Assembly (NCBI GenBank): GCA_029204225.1
Contig: CM055111.1
Coordinates: 29,100,340 to 29,164,339, forward strand
Source: Diphasiastrum complanatum
Lineage: Eukaryota; Streptophyta; Lycopodiopsida; Lycopodiales; Lycopodiaceae
Direction: 5' to 3'
Length of the DNA stretch: 64,000 nt
This document shows positions 22,701-34,700 of this stretch, one piece after another. Each line of letters begins with the position of its first letter. Position 1 is the first letter of the stretch. A program made the position numbers and the translations under genes. Under the pieces are notes generated by a model. The model was not told the DNA's origin. It saw nothing but the letters and a program-made list of their open reading frames with translations, and searched no databases.

Positions 22701-25700
22701 CGTCCTGTGCCACTTGAAGTGCACATTCAGGTGAGTAAAATGGTTTCATTGAATTTTTTATTAGAGTAAGTTGAAGTCAAAGTTCCTAAAGTAGTTAAAG
22801 ATTTAATTCTATAGTTTTGAAATTTCATTTGCAAAATAAGAAAAAGATAAATAAAAATGTTTTCCAAACAACACAATCTATGCCCCCTTTCAACTGATAT
22901 ATTCTGTAGAAAGGCATATTGGAAGTCATGTTTGCACTTTTAACCCCTAATATACCGCATAGTCTGCTAAACCCTAGTGTCAATACGATATGGGCTAGAA
23001 CCTTCTCTACTACATGTTTTTCCAACATTTACCAGCCATTAATATTCTCTAGACAATCTTGCTTGAGTCAACATCTGTCTTAACATGATGGTGATTTTTC
23101 AAGACCTGAAGGATTTGGTTTTGCAAAAATTGAATTTCAACTACTCTTGATTGGTGGTATTTGGTGATTAAGCTCTATTGTGATGTTCTTTTGGAAGTAA
23201 GTACTACAAGGTATACCAACTTAGTGCTTGATTTGAAAAAATTTCAAAGACAAGATTTTTGTAAGCAATCTCTTCCATTCACACAATAAGTGTTGCCCTT
23301 GAATAGCAAAAACCATTCTAGTCATATTTATGAGCAAAACAACACATCAAATGCTCCATTAGAGAACAATAGTAGACTGATATCCAGCCAAGAAACTGAT
23401 GAAAACAAGTAGGTACTCCCTTAAAACTAATGCTGCTAGCTATCAAGTTTATCTAGACTGCTTTATGCTTTAAGTAACATTTGTCACTTAGGTCAAGAGG
23501 GCCCAATCATGATATCAAAATAAGAAAAATATGAATAATAAAAGGTGGTTTTCAAAGGCCCAAGCGATAACGTGTAACTCTGAAAATACTATTTGTAACA
23601 ATATGGTTCCCATATAGTTAACGCTAATATATGCTGCAAAGAAATAAAATGGGCTCATGACCCAAGAGACAATGTAATTCTGGTTAACTCTCGCTGTTCA
23701 TCAAAAGAAAATGTCCCACTGTCGATATAGTAGGAAGGGGAAAATATCAGAACTGCTACTACAAATAGCTTAATCTGCTGGTGACTCTTAACATAGTGAC
23801 CAAGATATGCAAGAAGGCAGTGTTTTGGACATGCCATGCATTCCTAGACTTGTCCTGGTTGGGAATGTGACAACGAAATGCATTCCAAGATTTGGGAAGG
23901 TATTCCTGACCTCTCATGAACTGTTGCAAAGGAACAGTGAGTCGAGCATAATGATGAATAGGTTTGCAAACAAGGAACTTACTAGATGATAAGTGGTAGG
24001 TCATACCAATCATTAATGATGCAGCTTTTGTTGATATAAAGCTACACCATCAGCAAAGGAAAAGTTTGAGATACTCAGTATGTCGATACTCAATATGCAC
24101 CTCTTTGGCAAAAAGGTAGTGTTGGAGCCATACGATAGAAAACAGTGTGAATCAATGGGTCACTAGGTTTTGAAAAGGAGAAGGAGAATTGCAGATTCCA
24201 AAGGGCGTGACTTTAAATTTATTGTGATCTTCAAAGATTGGAAAAGTGGTTCTATATTTGTCAATGGTGTGGACACAAATGATGATAACCAAGACATAAA
24301 TGGATTTTGAAAAATACAATTGAAACCCCTAAGAAATCAAATAGCTCATTGATGCAAAGAATTGAGTAACAGTCTTCAGCGTAAAATTATCAAGGCTTGA
24401 TAGTCTCTTGAGAGGTGGTTAGTATCCTCCTTATCAATAACGAATACAAGAGTGTCCAGAGGATTGATAATAGGAACACCAAGGCCTACATCTAGAAGTT
24501 GCGGGATTAGACACTTCAGTGAGTTTAGACTTGGACAATACCGTAGCCTAGAAGGAGATTATTGTGTTAGTAAATATCATGTAAGGGTGGAAGAGAGGAT
24601 GATGTTTGAAAAATGGATTGATAACGTTTATGCAAGCATCTAACGTTTACTGACTTCACAAGAAGTCCCTAGAGATAGAGAAGAAGAAGGATTCATTACT
24701 GTTTTTGGGTACCCTAAAAGTACATAAGCCTGAAAGGTACATGTCAAGTGTGTATAGCTCTATAAGAGCGTATATAACATCTCCAAATGAATGATAACCA
24801 TGCTAAAACATAATAAAAATGAGACGCTAACATATGTTGAATGAACTAAGTAGCAAGCTAAAATCAATGTGGCTGGCGGGAATCAAACAGATATATCTGC
24901 TGAAGCATTAGATGCAGTAGAGTCTATGTATGGGAGTGACTAAAGTGTCTCTGAGGTCTCTGAACACCCTCTAACCCTGATGGAGTTGTTGTACTCAGCG
25001 GGCTGTAACTCTCGGTTGGTGGACTGTATCTTATGGTAGCATAGCTTTCTGACGTCTGACCTAGTGTCTGAAAGGAATAATGGAGTCATCATCTGACTCA
25101 TCATCTTTATCTCATCAGAAGGTGGTAATTTGACTGTGTCCTGTTGGAGCTCTGGTGTGAAGTGCTCTGAAGTGTCGTCTTGCTCAGGCTGGACATCTCT
25201 CTAATCATTCTGCTTCTCAAACTCGGACAAGCGATTGTGGCTGATATGTGAATCTCGTAATAAAGTGGGTATCTGAAGAAAAAAAATGCTCCTCTGACTC
25301 AATCTCCTTGGTCGAACATATATGTGTATATATGTATAACTATGTGTATCATAGTTGCAGCGAATCGCGAACGTAAATTCTTTATTTTTTGATGCGTTTT
25401 GCAGACTATGATGTGTATATATACCTATACCAAGGGTTGCCCGAAAATAGCAGTCACCACATAGGACAAATTTGACAATTTGGAAGTATAAATAGTCCTT
25501 ATTTAGGTGGTTTTTAAGCCACATAAAACGAAGGAATAAAATCCATGTGTCTAGATGGCTTAGTTCCTGCTCTTGCATTCCTAGAGTCTATGAACTAAAT
25601 TGATGACCAATATTCTTGAAGTTCTTCTCTATCACATGAAAGCAACTTTCATTTCATAATTCTTAAATAGCCATAGCTTATGCTTTACAATGCTTCTAGG

Positions 25701-28700
25701 ATGCTTGGCATCTGCGAGGGAGCGTTCCTGAAGTATGCCCTTATTTACATGCCGGTGCTCTGGGAGTTAGGAGTGATGCTGTTGGCAAAGAAGTTCTTCC
25801 CCTCTCTGTTACGTAAATTGTTATGCCTCATGTTAAATTTTCTTTCATGAATCCGATTATTTAAATCCACCTACACACTGTGCACTAGAGTTTCTGGAAC
25901 ACATAAAAGGGATATATTGTTTGTCTACACCTGCTTCATGAATTTTAAAAGGGCGGTAGCTTAGTTGTGGTATACTATCACATGCTGGACATGATTTGAT
26001 TCTTTAGAAAAGGGAAGAATTTCCTTGCGAGTCTTGCATCTCCCCTGATTACTTCTTTTATCATGAAATGTTTTGACCTTGATATTCCCACCTGTGATGA
26101 TTGTGAAATACTCAAAGCACTGATTTTTAAAAGGAGCTATCTGAGTGAGGGCACCGAACTTTACCATTACCTGATTGAAGACCATGGAAAAGCCTCATAA
26201 TGACAGTCATGTGTGATAGGAGTGCTCTAATAGGGGTTTCTGGGAGGAGGCGTTTCTAAAACCGCATTTCTGAGAAACGCGTTTCTATACCCAGAATCGT
26301 TAAAAAAATAAAAATTTGTTTTTTTTTGGGAAAAATAGCTTAAGACTGAAATTTTTTTAGGGGATCCATGGTCAAACCAGTGTTTTGCCTCTCAGAAGTG
26401 CAGTAGACGGGGCACAAACAGATCTTATTTTCAATAGCTATTTGGTTGTTATTTGCTCTAGTTTTCAATAAATGCTTAGGGGGTTCGGGGGGCGGTAGCC
26501 CCCCGAGAAACGGGGGTTTCGGGGGGCGGCAGCCCCCCAAGAAACAGGGGGTCCGGGGGGCGGGTTTGGGGGGCAACGCCCCGACGTTAAGGCCTCTTCA
26601 TGACTTGGCCTTCCAACTCCCTGAGCGAAAACACACTTACTGGGACCATCTGTGATCGTAACGAACAGGCTAGAGGTTAGTTTTGAATTTTTATCCTTGA
26701 CAGAACCCAACATGGATTAATGCACCTGAACTGGACCATCCTGCACCCGAAACAGTCGGCAAATTACACATTAATTTTGCTCTTAATTAGAGCTTTCATC
26801 TGATACCCATATTGCCCAAAAAAAACCAAAAAAGAAAAAATTAAAAAAAAAACGTTTCTGGAATTTTTTTTAAAATTTCAGAAACGCGTTTCTGAACCGT
26901 GTTTCTGAACGCGATTCTGAAACGCGTTTCAGAAACGCTGGGCATCTATGGTTCTAAGTGCTCAAACAGGGGTCATATGAATTGCCTATCTTATGAAGCT
27001 CATCATTGACTCATATGTACTCACATTTGTCCATAAGTTGCCGATAGCAGTACTACTTTCATAGGTACTACATTGATTGAGGTGTAAATCTAGGCTTTAC
27101 CATTTCTTGAAATACGTTTTAACACTGTACATCTCACATCTTTGGCATTTTTACACAGGGTTATCCAGGAAAATTCTACTGTCCGCGAATGAATAGCATG
27201 AATAAGCCTACATATGCAGCAATTCGAACCCATTCAGCTGCTAAGCCAGTTTTAATATTTGTGTCATCAAGACGACAAACCCGGCTTACTGCACTTGATC
27301 TAATACAGGTCTGCACAGATAGAGTATGCGATGTATCTCAATCTTCTAGAGGAAAAAAACATCTCTCAAGACAACGTAGAAATAAGACTCAAGTAAAACA
27401 TTGTTGAGGTATTGATCTCTCTGCTAGAACCTTCAACTTTGAGGAACTAATGGAAGCTTTACCTTTGACAGTATGCTGCTGCAGATGAGCAACCACGGCA
27501 GTTTCTCAGAAACTCTGAGGAAGAAATGGAAATGATTACAACTCAGGTTTTGGATGCCAATCTAAAGCATACTCTGCAGTTTGGTATAGGCCTACACCAT
27601 GCCGGTCTGAATGACAAAGACCGATCCCTTTCTGAGGAGCTCTTCCTTAACAACAAAATTCAGGTTGCATCTCTGCATTGTCTCACTTCAACAGTTCAAA
27701 TTTCAACTCATCATTTGATCTCTAAGTTTTGTCCTTGAAATTGGCAGGTTCTGATCTCTACAAGCACACTTGCCTGGGGTGTGAATTTGCCCGCACATCT
27801 GGTTGTTGTAAAGGTAGCGTAATATCATAGCCTTAAGTTCCTGTCTTTCCCCCTTTTCATTATTGGGTTCAGATAAAAGACACTTCAGACTTCGTGAAAT
27901 ATTTGTGTGCTGCTGATTTTTCCGTTTTCCAGGGAACCGAGTATTATGATGGAAAAACAAAGCGTTACGTTGACTACCCTATTACAGATGTACTCCAGAT
28001 GATGGGCCGAGCTGGTCGCCCACAATTTGATCAGTATGGGAAAGCTGTTATTCTTGTACATGAACCAAAGAAAAGTTTCTACAAAAAGGTTGCAAAATTT
28101 ATTGGGATCTATATGTTTTTTTTTCTGAACTTGTATATGGATGAGCTTTTTCCAGTGGACTCAAACTTTTGTGTGTCATGTCAATAAATCATGCGGTTTC
28201 ACTCATATGGTCAGTTAACAAAGGTTGCCTGCCATCTGGTTATTTTCTCAATTGCAGTTCTTATATGAACCTTTCCCGGTTGAAAGCAGTCTGATTGGGC
28301 AGCTACACGATCACTTGAATGCGGAGGTTGCGGCAGAAACTCTTTCCACAAAGCAAGATGCAGTGGATTATCTGACATGGACTTACTTTTTCCGTCGTTT
28401 GGTATGTAATCACTGAGTAGCTTTTGGTACATTTACTGATTTGAAAGGGTATATAAGCAGAGCTTCTTGTATAAAGCCTGCTTTCTAGTAACTCTCTCTT
28501 TTCGACATACTATATTATGTCATCTTCTATAGACTGCCCTGAGCTTATTATGAACTTCAACAATGCTCTTCATGATACCTGATGTTGGAATCTTCTAAAG
28601 TCTACATTGCAACAAAATGACTGCTCCTCGTTTTTTGAGGCAGCAAAACTAACAATTACTGATTGGTAATGCTTGCAACTCAATGCTGGTCTGTGGAGTA

Positions 28701-31700
28701 CCCTAGTGTGAACGTAGGCAAGGCAACTAATTTACATGCTACAGGATTGCTGAAGATCCTTTTTAACTTGATCATTTGGACTGGCTTGCTACAGGCAATG
28801 AATCCCAGCTATTACGATCTGCAGGATATAGATAGTAGTGCTATCAATGCTTTTTTGTCCAAGTAAGGAACAAAACCAGCCACTGTAAAGTATACTTTTG
28901 AATCCAAAGTAATCCGATTTCAAGGAAAGGGAACCTCTGCCAGATTGTTTTGAAAATGTTTGATTGATGTATCTTGTAAGAGTTGCACTTTTTGATATGA
29001 TCTAGGCCTATCTACAAATAAAAGTCTTGGGCTATTATTTGATATCCAGATATTAACAATATTGCTTATCCCCCAAATGTTGGTTGTATCAGCTTGATAT
29101 CAACCACTTTACAGGATCTTGAAGATGCAGGTTGTCTCAGAGTAAATGAGGATAATACCATACAGTCACTTATGTCTGGCAGTGTGGCATCTCAGTATTA
29201 TTTACATTACACCACTGTGGCCTTATTCAGTTCAAATATTGGTGCTGACACAACTCTTGAGGCAAGAAAATGGCAACCCTACTTTTAGTGCACAATATCT
29301 CCTTTTAGAACTTACACATTCCTCATTAATGCTAGAGCAAGTATATAAGCTATCAGAGGTAGTGCAAGGAATATGCTTTTCCATGTCTAATGTAGAAATT
29401 GCAACAAATGAAACCTGTGCAAAAACCAAAAAAAATCACAGCAGAGAAAAACACATTGATTGGATCAAGAGTGACTAAAAGAAATTAAACTTCCAAGCTT
29501 TCTATGGATAGAACAAACTAGAGAGGGATTATTATCTCAAAAGTCTGTCTCCAGATTTTTCTCTTTGTAATGGGAACACAGCTATACAGCCAGTTTTTGG
29601 GGAAGAATAAGAGGAAGTCTAGTTTCTCTCAATGAGACTTTGTCGTTCTTCCAAGCGAACCCCTTAAGAAGCCTTTGCTGAAAGTCTTACCTTGAGAAAG
29701 TTTGATATATTTCAAGATTTTTATAATAGTTCACATTTTCCTTATGGCATCATATTTCATGGCATAGAATATCTTTGATTCATCAAAAGCTATATTAAAT
29801 CACAATGAACTGACAACATGAGAAGGTGCTCAATTCGATGGTGAAGTGGATGATAAAAATTGCAAAAGATATTATACCCTCCAACCTGATGGTGGATGTG
29901 TTTGTTTCATCCTGTAGAAATATTGCTTTCATCTTCTCTGATTCATTAAGTGCTATCAAAGTTGTGCTCTTTCAAAGGATCACTACCTTTTTATGATGGT
30001 CCGCAGAATGTACCATAGCAAATATGCGAGGTGAGAAGGTGGACAATTCTTGGATGCCTGATTTTCCATATGATTACAGCTGTTGAAATATCATTGGGAG
30101 CCATTTTTCATGAGTTATCACCAATTTAAGTCAGATTTTTTGTCCCTCCTAACACTTAAAAAATGGGGGTTGTTTTTCTTCATTAAAAGATCATAAAGAG
30201 GCACTAAGCCTCTTAAAATTATTGAATTTCCAAAAGCATAATCTAGCATAGAGTAACTCATAGTAGCATAGAGGAGTCAGGGTTTTTCCTTGAGGACAAC
30301 CATCATCACTCCATGTGCAAGATCTCATGCACATTTTGATGGATTCATGTATACAGCAGAGACTTGGTGCATTGGAGTCTTGGACTTGACTTTCGTCGGA
30401 ACCATTGGATGCAGTTGGAGACCTTATCCTATCATGATATCTGGACTTGAGGGCATCACATAGCCTTAGTCCCACTTTAAAGTAGCTCAAAGTTTCCTCT
30501 CATCAGCTTTGTGTGGAGATTGTTCATTTCTGGAGGACCCCTAGGGTTGATAGGACTTGCCAGTTGTGTATTGAGGATGAGATGAGGCTGAGACATGCGA
30601 TCATTTTGTGTCTTGGCTCCGTGCTTGTTATGAGATTAGAAGGTGATATCACTATCTCTTTGTTTATTAGCCAGCCATGCTTGGATCCTAGATAACATAG
30701 GACCATCAAAGATGTGTAGCCTTGATAATATGAGAGATTTTTCAGCACAAGAAGGATCATTTTGGTTTTTCAAAGTGAGGATCCTTAAGCTAGATTCATC
30801 AAGTCAAAGCCTGGAAGTCCATTTATTTTATAGAAAATTGTTCCAATAACCCAATTTATGGGCTACTGCGAAAGGCGCTAATAGCATGTAGTGAAGAAGA
30901 AGAATGGGGCCCTTCAGGCAATTGAGGGAACCATTACTGAACATAACTGGTAACTAATGTGTTAAGCGCCAGTATAGACCTAAGATGGGTACCAGTGTAT
31001 CATGTTCATAACTCCTACACAGAGGATCAAAGGAGCACAACTTTTTCAGGTTTTGTGTGATGTAGGACCTTCATTGCTACTTTTCTTTTGGAATCGTCAT
31101 ACATATGCAACTATATCTCAACCTTGAGCTGTTACTCTACTTCTTGAAATTTTTTGTATGTTATTTATTGGTTACAATTGACGTTTGATGGTGGAATCAG
31201 TAAAAATCTCGAGTCTTGTCTCCCAGGGTGGGAAAGGATGCATGTCAGTCATGAAGGAGTAGAGTACAGATTGTATGATTGCATAGGGGTTTTGTATGCA
31301 TTATAGCTCTTGTTGGAAGATTGCAAGTATGAATGCTACAATATAGCAACTAGACAGGATTTTTGTGGCTTTGCTGTAATGAAGTTATGCTGAAAGATGT
31401 ACAACTATAATCCCTCAGAATTATTTTTAGGCCTAACTCAAAGCAACCAAATGTGCTTCTCAAATCAAGTCACAATCATGAAGTCAAAACTGAAGTGGAG
31501 ATAAGGCAAGATATTTTGTTTGTTAGATTGGCTTGAGGCAAAAACATTAGATAAAACACATATAGCTATAGTGATGTTTTTTTATTGGCCTGTTGATTTT
31601 CCTGAACGTTGGTCCTGTAATTTGATTTCCTAGACCATCAGTTTTCCTTCTTCTAGGGCCTCTTATTTTGACATGATATTTTGGATGCTGACAAATGCAT

Positions 31701-34700
31701 AGGAGCTTTTACATATCCTTTCTGGTGCATCCGAGTATGATGAACTCCCTGTTCGGCATAATGAGGTTTGAAGCTTTTTCAGTAATGCTCAACTTTCTGA
31801 TAAAGTGCTAGATGTGCTGCTTCAAAAAGTTACAAACTTTTTGCAGGGTTTAATCTTCTTTTCATAGTAAGAGGTACCTTCGTGCAGTAACATTGACCAA
31901 GTTACTCATGTTTCTGAATCCAATATGCAGGAAAAGTTGAATGAGGCACTTGCAAAGGAGGTTCGTCTTGCTGTTGATGTTCGCTTGCTAGATGATCCCC
32001 ACATCAAGACAAACTTGTTGCTACAGGTTGGTTCCACCTCTGAAGTACCACGACTTATACCGTTCATTCTCATATCAAAGCTTTCATGTAGACAGCTGAG
32101 TGCCTGCAATATGGCATAAGTGCTGCAATTTATGCTCTTTTAAGACAAATGCACTTTGTTTTGGTAATATTGTGAAACACTCATGTTGTCTGAGGAAGTA
32201 ATGCTAAGGATATGTTTTTTCTGTTTGTAGGCACATTTTTCAAGATTGGAACTACCCATTAGTGACTATATCACAGACACCAAGTCTGTTTTGGACCAGA
32301 GTATTAGAATTCTACAAGCAATGGTGGATGTTGCAGCAAATGGAGGATGGTTAAAGACTACTTTAAATTGCACTCGTATTTTGCAAATGGTGATGCAGGT
32401 ACTCCCCTGTTCTGCTCTCGACGACGGTGTGCCACATCATGACTTTAATGGTTAGATTTCTTTATTGTAATAACTAGAGGAAGCCCAGTGTGACATAATA
32501 ATACGAGGTGTCATGAGCCAAGTTATATCATTAATCAAGACTGTAGTATGTTAAGAAAGTGTTTCTCTCTAGAAGGCCACGAACCTGGATAGTCTGCATG
32601 AATTAAGCTCCTTTTAAGCAGAAAAGCAGAAAGAACGTTGTTCCAAATTGTTGGATTCATAATTCAATGACTAATATTCCACAAACCATGAGTCTTGCTA
32701 CTTGGCAGGACCCTGACACATAGTCAAGTATGCAGAAGTTGCTTTAAACGTCACACCATTGTCACTGGAACAAGTGTCCCGTGTAGCATATGGCATGTGT
32801 CCCTTTGATTAGTCAACTCCTACATTCTCAGAGTTAGTCCAACGACCTCTAAATATAAGCCAGTACTCCTATGCCAAATATAACATGCCTTTTCAAGTCA
32901 GATTCAGCTTGAAAGAGTGTCGTTTTGATTTACATGGTCCTTTGGAGATGCATTTGGTGACTTGACTTTTCAGCAACTTCATTTTTTGTCATTGTCATCC
33001 TCATGTTGCAGCATAAGCATCTTCATTTCGTACCATCAGCATCCTCATTTTTCCCATCGGTGTTTTCATCTCACAATATCAGTTTTCAGCATCTTATTTT
33101 TATATCAACAGTGTGGACACAGTCCTTTTCAAATCATGGAGAATGAAGGCCAATATCAGGGCTATAGACTAGTATTTGGGACCTTGATACCTGCAATTTA
33201 TGAGCTATCATTCAGGCACTTGGACCCTTGGGAGTCCACAACTTATTACATGTCTCATGGATCCCTAAAGCACATCATAAAATAGACTCTAAGAAGTTGA
33301 GCCACCACAGAGAACGTTCCAGGAATGTGGGCCAAGTCGAAGGTCGCATCCCACAAAACTGCAATAGAGTTGTGAATCTCATCATAATTTAATGCTGCCA
33401 TGGTATGTCCCATATGTCTGTATTCTCTCATATAACTAGTTGAAGTATGCCTAAAGTGTGGCGTACCCTTATGTGGAAAACATCCGATTCAGTAAAAAAA
33501 CATATAGTTCAGTTGTACTTCATCTACTTATTTTGAGCTTTTGGCTGGTCATTATTCAGGATCTTCAAAGTTAAAGTAGCTCATATTATCATAATTTAGC
33601 GTAGCCTAATCCCTCTAGACATTCTACCAACTGTCATAGATCTCTGTTCAAGCATCTCCTTCAGTTCTCTGTTTCTTTGTCTCATATCTCTGCGTTTTTT
33701 GAGATTTTCTTCATAACTAGTTTTTCCAGAAAAGGCATTTTAGATAAGTTGATTTGAGATTCTATTAAGCTACTAATTTTATTTTTACTGCAATGGGTTT
33801 AGGGCCTATGGTGGGAAGATTCTCCAATCTCAATTTTGCCACACGTGGACAAGAATGTTCTGGAGACGTTGAAAGGCTTCAATATTTTGAACTTGTCGCA
33901 GCTGCTTTCATGTTCAGCCAGTGACATTCGAAAAATGCTTCAGAAAACACTTTCAGCATCAGACTTGTCTGAACTTATTCAAGTGAGTTCTACAGCCTTA
34001 TATATTAACAAGCACTATGTTTGACACTGCTTGTCTTTCAGGTTAGATAGAGTAAACTTGTACATGTCACCCATTGGCATTGTCATTTATTTTGTATGTG
34101 AGTCTCCAGGTTTGGAATCGGTTACCCAGGATAGACACAAAATGGAAACTTCAAAGAAGAGAAACTGGGACTATTGGAACAACTTCATGCTCATTGGAAA
34201 TTCATTTGAAAAGCAGAAATTTTAAAACTACTGCAAGAGCTTTTGTACCTCGGTTTCCAAAGGTACAGGGATAAGTCTTACAATCAGCTTAATCAATTGG
34301 TTTATTTTCAGAAATCTCTGGCCCTGTAACAGCCATAGTAATGAGCTAGAATTTTTGAACAGATGAAAGAGGAAGGCTGGTGGCTGGTGGTGGGCAATCA
34401 GAAAACGTGGGAACTCCTTGTCCTAAAGCGTGTCAGTTTTGTTGACTATTTGACAACTACTTTGTATTTACCAGCAAGGATCAACATTTACGAGGTAAAA
34501 TAACTTGACTTAGTTCGTTTGTGGAATATTGAAATCTAGGAATCAGTTCATTCACAAGACTGCAGTATACATTATCTTAAGTTTTAGGTAAACATTTGGT
34601 CAGGCTGGGAGCATAACATGGAACCAAACTCTGGCTTCATTCTGTCAATCATTATGAAGTTTTGTGAAAGTAGAAAAGTATTAAGCTTATAGTGAATTAG

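Larger units (their letters stand above)
22731..27158 (+). other. Intron of 4,428 bases with a Gypsy relic and foldback element B
   Basis: GT-AG intron (GTGAGT ... TACACAG). It contains a minus-strand Gypsy relic (about 23750-25195) and a foldback element (about 26222-26945). The remaining AT-rich sequence shows nothing recognisable. Confidence 0.85.

Noticed and set aside
26446-26713. Gly/Pro-rich frames on both strands as a small protein gene
   Set aside because: Both strands are open only because of stacked G/C hairpins in foldback element B; there is no intron structure or domain.
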